From: JAUIAI01 sp049680625
Lineage (GTDB): Bacteria; Pseudomonadota; Gammaproteobacteria; Burkholderiales; Burkholderiaceae_E
Length of the DNA stretch: 22,115 nucleotides
NCBI GenBank assembly: GCA_049680625.1
Contig: JBAUID010000150.1
Span: 1 to 22,115 of the forward strand
Direction of reading: 5' to 3'
Every line of letters starts with the position of its first letter. The stretch's first letter is position 1. Positions 17,301-22,115 of the stretch are shown one piece after another. Both the position numbers and the translations under genes were made by a program. The notes beneath the pieces are model-generated. The model saw only the letters and a list, made by a program, of their open reading frames with translations, did not search any database and was not told where the DNA came from.

Positions 17301-17522
17301 GGGCGCTCCATTGCCCTGGCTTTGCTGAATGACGGGAAAAACCGGCTTGATCAGTTGGTCCTGGTAACGGTTCAGCAGGACGCCACAGTTCACCGGAGGA
17401 ATAAGGCGAACAAGGAAAAAACCACAAAAAAATTCCTGAATTCCAACGGGCTCAGCCTGTGCCAGGCTAAGGTGTGCCCGCCAATCTTTTACGATCAAAA
17501 CGGTAGCAAACTCCGTGGCTGA
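14355..17522 (+). CDS. soxA: Sarcosine oxidase, alpha subunit
   Basis: A 1055-residue subunit carrying the NAD+ and tetrahydrofolate sites. Order: ferredoxin-like N-terminal domain without cluster cysteines (about 15-100; FNGRRYTGFQGDTLASALL, SFKYHRPRGI); a pyridine-nucleotide disulfide-reductase-like domain (about 184-500; CDVLIVGCGPAGTAAAL, ATGAIERPLVFPDNDRPGVM, VSGGWNPSVHLHSQSGG); a helical segment with VDFANDVTQDDL and VKRYTTAGMGPDQGRTANVN; and a C-terminal glycine-cleavage T-protein-like domain (about 640-1040) that transfers the methyl-derived carbon to tetrahydrofolate. Family length is usually near 1000; the excess comes from three polar low-complexity inserts: about 155-180 (Asn/Ser-rich), 513-535 (Lys/Thr-rich) and near 1016-1035 (Lys/Asn-rich), just before the normal ending FYDQNGSKLRG. 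The start overlaps soxD by 4 bases and the end overlaps soxG by 8. Confidence 0.97.
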   Translation: MNRARHASIGSSLNRQVAVSFEFNGRRYTGFQGDTLASALLANGVRVIARSFKYHRPRGILAVGVEEPNAFVQVLSPQPEPLALATTLKLEPGLRAVSVNCYPGPRFDIGALLGVLHRLIPAGFYYKTFKSPGRGWPVYEPIIRRLAGLGVVRVSTSSPAQNNPDNTNNSKNDSGSQRQKFAHCDVLIVGCGPAGTAAALIAAQKGVRVIIADCQSIAGGSLPGECYAGPALSWIKRSHESIKQQDNVQYLTDTQVFGFYEHGFLTALQKNSPNNTCLWKIRARQVVLATGAIERPLVFPDNDRPGVMLASAALAYLNQYGVICGRRIVVFCNNNSAYHVAFQLHDQGIQIAAIVDTRSHLDPDVRSCAISRGIVIKPGSTIVRVSAWPILKAVGIAPISCVNGKQGMVGATEEFSCDLIAVSGGWNPSVHLHSQSGGQVRYNNRLACFVPGRTAQASHSAGASNGAFNVETCIDDGFRAGRDALVALGHKTKDFELSLSLQRPTEWAPHTPKADETKKTDKDTNATTNPDPLAIEPCWHLPNPRKHHGFVDFANDVTQDDLALALTEGYESVELVKRYTTAGMGPDQGRTANVNVIGLVADLTGRTPDQVGTTTFRPPFAPVSFGAIAPSSHTPLIRPIRQTPMTGWHVENDAVMYESGAGWQRPGYYPRAHESMATTVERECLAVRLKAGIYDSSPLGKIEICGPGADDFLDRVYTCRVSRLKPGRGRYGLMLREDGRLLDDGVVFKLGENHYWLSTTSGNADVVVAWLEYLRQVVWHAPVFITPVTGQWANTVVCGPLSRQIIEATGTDISLDVKAFPFMAMSYGNVADLPARVFRVSYTGELSYEINVPARNGRALWEALWSAGQSFGLQAIGSEANHVLRTEKGYISIGHEGDGMALPSDLGLDWAVDQTKSDFIGKRSLITDDPEPDAPKATHRPKLIGLLTTDPQQVLAEGAQIVSANGCSSEGFVTASMYSPTLGRSIALALLNDGKNRLDQLVLVTVQQDATVHRRNKANKEKTTKKFLNSNGLSLCQAKVCPPIFYDQNGSKLRG

Positions 17523-18051
17523 TTCTATTCACAACATGCTTGAGCCCAATTCATCCGGAACCGTCGGCGCAGGGGTTGAAATACTGACCCCGCCCACCCT
17601 TATTGATCTAAAGGCAGGCAAAGAGGTTGCCGAGAAAATTCGTGAGCTCAATTCAATTGTCCTACCGACGGTTCCGAATAAATGGGTCCACCAGGCATCA
17701 GCCGATGCGATATGGATCGGCCCCAATCACTGGCTTATCCGGTTACCCGAATCCCGTGGCCAGGCAATGCTTAAACAGCTGCAGAACTTGATTCCGGCAT
17801 CAGTCGGCGCAGCCACCGATGTCTCTGCCGCATACACTGGGGTAACAGTTCGGCGTGATCACGCCATCGCGCTATTGTCCCAGGGCTGCCCTCTGGATTT
17901 CTTCCTGATGAACAATGGCGACTGCGCACAATCGATCCTGGCGCGCACCTCCGTCCTGATCCTGTGTACGGAAAAACAGTTCGAAGTCTGGTTTGAACAA
18001 AGCTATACCAACTACATGCTTCGCTGGCTTAATTCCCGGATAGCCCAATAG
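17515..18051 (+). CDS. soxG: Sarcosine oxidase, gamma subunit
   Basis: A 178-residue subunit of the sarcosine oxidase complex, structurally similar to part of the T-protein fold. Family segments are seen: IWIGPNHWLIRLPE, TDVSAAYTGVTVRRDHAIALLSQGCPLDF (the GCPLDF motif is characteristic), CAQSILARTSVLIL and YTNYMLRWL at the C-terminus. The chosen start is GTG 17515, overlapping the soxA stop by 8 bases; an ATG at 17536 is possible. It closes the soxBDAG operon. No folate-pathway or formaldehyde-handling gene follows, unlike many sox operons; the next gene is convergent. Confidence 0.94.
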   Translation: MADSIHNMLEPNSSGTVGAGVEILTPPTLIDLKAGKEVAEKIRELNSIVLPTVPNKWVHQASADAIWIGPNHWLIRLPESRGQAMLKQLQNLIPASVGAATDVSAAYTGVTVRRDHAIALLSQGCPLDFFLMNNGDCAQSILARTSVLILCTEKQFEVWFEQSYTNYMLRWLNSRIAQ

Positions 18052-18087
18052 AAAAACACATGGATTGCAGACCTCGGGATATGTATC

Positions 18088-18103
18088 ACTGAACAGATTC
18101 AGT
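18088..18103. terminator. Weak hairpin between convergent soxG and NicX-like gene
   Basis: ACTGAA (18088-18093), loop CAGA, TTCAGT (18098-18103) form a perfect 6-base stem in the 85-base space between the convergent soxG and the M29/NicX-like gene. The location suits a bidirectional terminator, but the stem is AT-rich and neither strand has a clear T-run after it. Confidence 0.3.
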
Positions 18104-18136
18104 TGGGCAAAACCGATGCTGTCACGCCTCAAACGC

Positions 18137-19234
18137 CTAACGATGCAGACCTGTTTGATCCGTCGGATTCGACAACAAGGCATTTAGGATCGGCCATTGC
18201 AAAAGGCAATCCCGGCCCGCCTCAAACGAATGCGGACAAAGGCGACCGCTATCCCAGAGCGCAATTTCGTCGACGGCGATCGTCGGGCTCAGCACCATCC
18301 AGCTAATCTCACCTGGCGGGTAATCACCGCAGGTATGTACATGCGCAAAGTTAGGGCTGCCGAAAACCGTATTCGACCACAAATCGGGATTGATCGATGC
18401 CGATGCTTCATAGGCACAGGCAGGATGAATACCCGCATGCCAGGAATGAATCGCGTCCCGGTCAATCGCAAACAAGCTTGCAACACGCTCATAATGATTA
18501 CGTACAGCGGCGACTACCGGCTCTTCACCCTCAAAGTTCACAATCCGACCATTCTGAACCCGGGCCATGACAACTGTCGGCAGGGCAATACTCGGCGGTT
18601 CATAGACTCTGTTGCCGGTTGGGGTAAGAAAATGGGCAAGTGCAACCTGTCCACTGAATACGTCGGCCATCACCGGAGTGCCAACAGCCAACGGAAAACG
18701 CAGCGTCGATACGTCGTCGCCCCCCTGATGCCGACCTGGCACCATGGCCCCGCTTATTCGTGTACCGCGTGGGCATGTGAGTGTCAGCTTCTGAGCCTGC
18801 CCAATGATCTGATCGACAGCCGCCTTTAGCGCTTTCAATGCGCCGTATGGCGCCTGGCAGAATTCTGAAGCCAGCATCGACAAGCTGCGCGCATAACACA
18901 TGACGGTGCGCTGCCCGCCTCGCGGCGGAGCAAATCGATCCTGATCACCCAGTCGTGCAAAAAAAATTGTGCAATCATGCGAATCGACAGCAGCTAGCAC
19001 CTGCTTGTCGGTGTCGTTTCCGGGCGCACCGACCGCAAGCATAGTCGTTGACGCACCTCTTTCACGCGCGGCCTGGGCAACCAGAAGAGGCGCCTGAGCG
19101 TCATACCAACCCAACGACGGATCTTCGTGAATAATCAGGAGCCGTTCACTGGACTGCAAATCCAGACAGTTAATCAATAGATTATCAATACCGCCCTGGA
19201 CATCAGCTTCGGCAAACAAGCGTGAGACAGCCAT
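18137..19234 (-). CDS. M29 aminopeptidase / NicX-like fold protein, function uncertain
   Basis: A 365-residue protein that I relate to the family of M29 'leucyl aminopeptidases' and 2,5-dihydroxypyridine 5,6-dioxygenase (NicX). Support: LLINCLDLQSSERLLIIHED (19-38) at the N-terminus, LTCPRGTRISG (151-161), VFSGQVALAHFL, and a His-rich C-terminal part: SWHAGIHPACAYEAS followed by FAHVHTCGDYPPGEISWMVL. By my hand alignment the NicX iron ligands His318/Asp320 (HxD) correspond to Glu and Ser here, while the earlier histidine (HAGIHP) is kept. It may use a different metal set, so neither peptidase nor ring-cleavage activity should be assumed. The start is 3 bases after the stop of the AhpD-like gene, so the two are co-translated. 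No signal peptide; cytoplasmic. Confidence 0.75.
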   Translation of the reverse strand: MAVSRLFAEADVQGGIDNLLINCLDLQSSERLLIIHEDPSLGWYDAQAPLLVAQAARERGASTTMLAVGAPGNDTDKQVLAAVDSHDCTIFFARLGDQDRFAPPRGGQRTVMCYARSLSMLASEFCQAPYGALKALKAAVDQIIGQAQKLTLTCPRGTRISGAMVPGRHQGGDDVSTLRFPLAVGTPVMADVFSGQVALAHFLTPTGNRVYEPPSIALPTVVMARVQNGRIVNFEGEEPVVAAVRNHYERVASLFAIDRDAIHSWHAGIHPACAYEASASINPDLWSNTVFGSPNFAHVHTCGDYPPGEISWMVLSPTIAVDEIALWDSGRLCPHSFEAGRDCLLQWPILNALLSNPTDQTGLHR

Positions 19235-19237
19235 GAT

Positions 19238-19819
19238 CTAGATATCTGGTTTGTAATAACCGACGACATCACCGTCAGTTGTCACACCGAGGCCATTCAG
19301 ACAACGATTCACATAATTGAAGTAACCGATAATCTGATTGGCCTCAAGAATTTCTCCGTCGTCAAGCCCTGAATCACGCAACTCACCCACATCACCCGCG
19401 TTCATTTCACCTGGTGTCATGGTCAGCTTTTCTGCATAGCGCATCAACGCCAGCTCACGCCCGTTAAAGACAAGCCCAGGGTTACGAGCCACTAATGCGG
19501 CATGTATCTCATCCGCCCGCTCATCATTCTTAATCAGGTGACGGGCGTTTGCCCAGTGATTGGCCAGCGAGTACGGACAGTCATTTAGAATCGAAACGTA
19601 AGAGCTAATCGTTTCCTGGAGCCAGGTAGGTAGCGTATTGCTATCATCGTGCAGTGCCGCCCGATACAAAACGATGTGTCCATGCATCGTTTGGGGACGC
19701 AACGAATGCACGCGCATCACATTATCAACGGTACCGTGCGGCGTTCTCGCCAGCGCTAACACCTCACGCAGCTCATCACTGGCTTGCTCGTCTGAAATCA
19801 TTTTTATCCAGGCCGACAT
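19238..19819 (-). CDS. Carboxymuconolactone decarboxylase / AhpD-like peroxidase-related protein
   Basis: A 193-residue all-helical protein of the AhpD/CMD superfamily, at the usual length for the peroxidase-related branch. The core motif is Glu69, then eleven residues, then CPYSLANH (Cys81 to His88). AhpD proteins have E-x11-CxxCxxxH; here the second cysteine, the peroxide-reactive one in mycobacterial AhpD, is Ser84. The proton-relay Glu and His remain. Thiol peroxidase activity of the standard kind is therefore unlikely, and a lyase, decarboxylase or other function is possible. The start ATG 19819 has GGTGAA upstream. It is followed at 3 bases by the NicX-like gene and preceded by the VOC gene 106 bases away. 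Neighbours suggest a role in ring or side-chain breakdown. Confidence 0.88.
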   Translation of the reverse strand: MSAWIKMISDEQASDELREVLALARTPHGTVDNVMRVHSLRPQTMHGHIVLYRAALHDDSNTLPTWLQETISSYVSILNDCPYSLANHWANARHLIKNDERADEIHAALVARNPGLVFNGRELALMRYAEKLTMTPGEMNAGDVGELRDSGLDDGEILEANQIIGYFNYVNRCLNGLGVTTDGDVVGYYKPDI

Positions 19820-19925
19820 ATATTCACCATCATTATTACTGTTTGCATGGGGTTCACCGCTAATGAGTCAGGCCAATCTATAGCTGGCCTGGCATCACCG
19901 CGGCGACGAATCAAAAACTGGTTCT

Positions 19926-20315
19926 TTATTCGTCTGCCGGGAAATCAACGTGGATATGGTTGCCGTCGGGATCCCAAACATTAATCAGAACAAGTTCAAA
20001 ATCGCGCAACTCGGCACGCTGATACTTAACCTGCATCATCTTTAATCGCGCCTCGAATTCTGCGCAACCGGTGGCTGACAACGCAAAATGTTCTAGTTTC
20101 AGGTTCGCTTCTGAGCCGGTAGCCGGATCGCCCTCGATACCAACAAGATGAACAACCGGTGAATCCCCGGCATACATCCAGGCGCCTGGAAATGGAAAAT
20201 CAGGGCGGTTGCCACTGCGCAATCCCAAAACTGACGTATACCAAGCAATCATTTCACTTAGTTGGGTCGTACGTACGTTGACATGATCGAGTCGGGAAAT
20301 TTTCATCGAATTCAT
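19926..20315 (-). CDS. VOC superfamily (glyoxalase/bleomycin-resistance/dioxygenase-like) protein
   Basis: A 129-residue single-module vicinal-oxygen-chelate protein. It starts with the typical beta strand ISRLDHVNVRT (His11), then MIAWYTSVLGL, VVHLVG (His56), LEHFALS (His76), and ends VWDPDGNHIHVDF, where the usual metal-binding Glu is replaced by His122. Such proteins bind a divalent metal and act as lyases, isomerases, epimerases or ring-cleaving dioxygenases, so the reaction is not fixed by family. Two starts are possible, ATG 20315 and ATG 20306 (MKISRLDH); neither has a strong ribosome site. It sits 26 bases after the Baeyer-Villiger-type monooxygenase gene and is probably co-transcribed with it. 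Confidence 0.9.
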   Translation of the reverse strand: MNSMKISRLDHVNVRTTQLSEMIAWYTSVLGLRSGNRPDFPFPGAWMYAGDSPVVHLVGIEGDPATGSEANLKLEHFALSATGCAEFEARLKMMQVKYQRAELRDFELVLINVWDPDGNHIHVDFPADE

Positions 20316-20341
20316 CCGTTGCGCGATTCTACAAAAAACCC

Positions 20342-21865
20342 TTAGTCCGCGGCCTCACTGGCCCTTGAATCATAGGTATAACTAAAGACGTTGTCGTTCA
20401 AATCAATAGCCTGGAATTCGTCTTTTTCACGCCAGTAGTCTTGCGTATGTTGCCACTCCCGGGTGGTACCACGTCGCGGCAGAATATCCAGCGCCCGCTG
20501 CAGGTAGTGCGGATTGAAATCTTCGTCATCAATCCATGCTGAGAGCGGCATATTTTGTTCGCTCGGGCGCAGTGTCGGGGTAACACTTGTTGCGCCAGTT
20601 GCGCCCATATGGTTAAGCAGCCGACAGACAAATTGGGCAACCAGTTCTGACCGGAGCGTCCAACTGGCACGAAAATAGCCAAATACCCACGCAAGATTGG
20701 GCACCCCGGTAAACATCATGCCCCGATAACTCACCGATTCGTGAAATTTCAACGGCTCCCCTCCGAGGGTGAAAGCAATATCGCCCATCATCGACATGTT
20801 GAACCCTGTGGCGGTCACGACAACGTCGGCTTGCAGTTCACGCCCGGATTCCAGCCGGATTCCGGTTTCAGTAAAGCGCTCAATCTTGTCAGTCACCACT
20901 GACGCTTTGCCAGCCGCAATCTCTTTGAATAAATCGGCGTCTGGTACAAAGGCAATGCGTTGGCGCCATGGGCGATACGACGGAGTGAAATGGGTGTCAA
21001 TGTCGTAGTCCGGGCCCAGAACTTTGCGCAATTCACCCAACAGTTGTTGCTTGACATCTTCTGGTTGGTCAAAGCACATGTCAGTAAACGCTGCCTGATC
21101 AAACAGAATCTTGCGTCGAGTGACTTCATGGACAACCGATTCGTCCATTTGCAGTTGTCGCAGCGTTTCTGCAATATCTATCGCGTTTCGCCCGGTGCGG
21201 AAATACGTTGGCGAGCGCTGCAACATCGTGACATGGGCAGCGGTATCTGCCATTGCCGGAACCACGGTCGCCGCCGTGGCGCCAGAACCAATGACAACAA
21301 CTTTTTTGTTCTGGTAGTCGAGATCGTCAGGCCAGTTCTCAGGATGGGCAATACGGCCGCGAAAATCAGCCATACCAGGCCAGTCAGGTGTGTATCCCTC
21401 GTTATGGCGGTAGTAACCCTGGCACATCCAGAGAAAACGACAAGTGAACTGGGCGGCCTCACTCGAATCGGTGCGAACGACCTCGACCTGCCAAATATCA
21501 TTTATCGGACACCAATTGGCGCGGACAATTTTGTGTTGGTAACGAATATGACGGGCGATGTCGTTATCAGCAATGACTTCGCCCATGTACTTGCGAATCT
21601 CAGCTGCGGTTGCAATTGGTGGCCCGACCCAGGGTTTGAAACCGTAGCCAAAAGTATGCAGATCGCTATCGGAACGGATACCCGGGTAACGATGGGTCCA
21701 CCAGGTGCCACCAAAAGACTCTTCAGCTTCGAGGATGAGAAAGCTGGAATCCGCGCATTGTTTTTGCAGATAGTATGCGCCGCAGATACCGGAAATTCCG
21801 GCACCAACAATGAGAGTATGAAAATGCTCAGGCATTGGCTTGCCGCCATGATCCAGATCAGACAT
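20342..21865 (-). CDS. Flavin-containing Baeyer-Villiger-type monooxygenase
   Basis: A 507-residue FAD/NADPH-dependent monooxygenase. Start ATG 21865 (MSDLDHGG) is chosen because AAGGAA lies about 9 bases upstream; an in-frame TTG at 21883 is less likely. Seen: FAD Rossmann motif LIVGAGISGICGAYYL (18-33), GGTWWTHRYPGIRSDSD, the Baeyer-Villiger fingerprint FRGRIAHPENWP (168-179, matching FxGxxxHxxxWP exactly), the NADPH motif VVVIGSGATAATVVPAM, and VVTATGFN near residue 350. Such enzymes insert oxygen next to a ketone to give an ester or lactone, or oxidise N or S atoms. The substrate is unknown. It heads the leftward VOC / AhpD-like / NicX-like set, in which a lactone or cyclic ketone intermediate could be handled by the following genes (inference). 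Confidence 0.95.
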   Translation of the reverse strand: MSDLDHGGKPMPEHFHTLIVGAGISGICGAYYLQKQCADSSFLILEAEESFGGTWWTHRYPGIRSDSDLHTFGYGFKPWVGPPIATAAEIRKYMGEVIADNDIARHIRYQHKIVRANWCPINDIWQVEVVRTDSSEAAQFTCRFLWMCQGYYRHNEGYTPDWPGMADFRGRIAHPENWPDDLDYQNKKVVVIGSGATAATVVPAMADTAAHVTMLQRSPTYFRTGRNAIDIAETLRQLQMDESVVHEVTRRKILFDQAAFTDMCFDQPEDVKQQLLGELRKVLGPDYDIDTHFTPSYRPWRQRIAFVPDADLFKEIAAGKASVVTDKIERFTETGIRLESGRELQADVVVTATGFNMSMMGDIAFTLGGEPLKFHESVSYRGMMFTGVPNLAWVFGYFRASWTLRSELVAQFVCRLLNHMGATGATSVTPTLRPSEQNMPLSAWIDDEDFNPHYLQRALDILPRRGTTREWQHTQDYWREKDEFQAIDLNDNVFSYTYDSRASEAAD

Positions 21866-21888
21866 CAGTATTTTCCTTAGCAAATTGG

Positions 21889-21928
21889 GCCGTCAATAGG
21901 TTCGTCAATAGGGCCGTCAATAGGGCCG
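21889..21928. repeat. 12-bp tandem repeat, 3.3 copies, upstream of the monooxygenase gene
   Basis: Units GCCGTCAATAGG (21889-21900), TTCGTCAATAGG (21901-21912), GCCGTCAATAGG (21913-21924) and a partial GCCG (21925-21928). The nine bases CGTCAATAGG-core are identical in all three full units apart from the first two or three positions. On the monooxygenase coding strand each unit reads CCTATTGACGGC/CCTATTGACGAA. It lies 24-63 bases upstream of the start codon, within the probable 5' leader or promoter. Confidence 0.92.
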
Positions 21929-22115
21929 ACCACAAATTTTCCAGGGCGGTCCACGAAAAAACGACCACCAGATTTCGATATCGATTCGCCGATCTTACCC
22001 CAGCATACATACACTGTACCCGCAGTTTTCGACTCAACAGAACTCGTTCTGAAGGCTCAGCTCGCAGTCGATAGACCTTCATCGCCGTCGTCGGACAATT
22101 GAACAGCCCGTCTTG
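21929..22115. other. Upstream region of monooxygenase gene with a 14-bp palindrome; possible end of an upstream gene
   Basis: No convincing complete gene is seen. CAGAAC (22038-22043), TC, GTTCTG (22046-22051) form a 14-base palindrome that may be an operator. On the minus strand one frame entering from the right edge is open to a stop at 22057-22059 (last residues GDEGLSTAS) and could be the end of another leftward gene, but 18 residues are too few to judge. A second frame stays open to 21858 but overlaps the monooxygenase start and encodes the tandem repeat, so it is probably not coding. Confidence 0.4.

Noticed and set aside
18137..19234. Canonical NicX-type nicotinate pathway
   Set aside because: The HxD iron ligands are not seen and no N-formylmaleamate deformylase, maleamate amidase or maleate isomerase gene is present.
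20960..21880. Rightward open frame of 306 codons
   Set aside because: It is antisense to the Baeyer-Villiger monooxygenase, which has all motifs; the frame is a codon-bias shadow.
22038..22051. LexA/SOS box
   Set aside because: The arms GAAC/GTTC are separated by 2 bases rather than the 4 of GAAC-N4-GTTC boxes, and neighbouring genes are catabolic.
21858..22082. Leftward 74-codon frame that includes the tandem repeat (LLTA/LLTN units)
   Set aside because: It overlaps the monooxygenase start, has no ribosome site or family features, and the repeat pattern is explained by the DNA repeat.
1..22115. Mobile element, phage, CRISPR or defence system
   Set aside because: No transposase, integrase, terminal inverted repeats, spaced repeats or nuclease genes were found; all supported genes are metabolic.

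Overview
The window reads as chromosomal DNA of a free-living, aerobic, heterotrophic proteobacterium. Base composition is moderate (roughly half G+C by eye), coding density is very high, and the gene families (PAAT-type ABC importer, Rieske oxygenase, four-subunit sarcosine oxidase, acyl-CoA dehydrogenase pair) are typical of marine or soil Alpha- and Gammaproteobacteria. I cannot name the genus. No rRNA, tRNA, CRISPR array, insertion sequence, phage gene or transcriptional regulator was seen. Every gene I could place is a catabolic enzyme or a transporter.

Layout from left to right. (1) Positions 1-11110 hold a run of ten leftward genes, read from right to left: solute-binding protein, two membrane permeases and an ATPase (a complete polar amino-acid-type importer), then a Rieske oxygenase, an NDP-forming acyl-CoA synthetase, a nitronate-monooxygenase-family flavoprotein, two acyl-CoA dehydrogenases and a crotonase cut by the window edge. 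Gaps are short and four consecutive pathway genes (synthetase to second dehydrogenase) touch or overlap. (2) A rightward RidA-family gene (11283-11687) is divergent from the importer. (3) A leftward 2-oxoglutarate/Fe(II) oxygenase (11758-12732) is divergent from (4) the rightward soxB-soxD-soxA-soxG operon (12848-18051), which encodes heterotetrameric sarcosine oxidase. (5) A leftward set follows: Baeyer-Villiger-type monooxygenase, VOC protein, carboxymuconolactone-decarboxylase/AhpD-like protein and an M29/NicX-like protein (18137-21865). (6) The last 250 bases hold a short tandem repeat and a palindrome upstream of the monooxygenase.

How they may work together (inference). The left operon looks like a self-contained uptake-and-degradation module: import a small carboxylate-bearing, probably nitrogen-containing compound, oxygenate or demethylate it with the Rieske enzyme, activate a resulting acid to a CoA thioester, then oxidise it by an acyl-CoA dehydrogenase pair and a crotonase. 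Sarcosine oxidase next door handles N-methyl groups, producing formaldehyde or methylene-tetrahydrofolate. Together with the RidA, 2-oxoglutarate oxygenase, VOC and Baeyer-Villiger proteins, this suggests catabolism of an N-methylated or heterocyclic amino-acid-like compound. The substrate is not known from sequence alone. Several family members have lost canonical active-site residues (crotonase, RidA, AhpD-like protein, binding protein, NicX-like protein), so automatic annotations of this locus may be wrong in detail.
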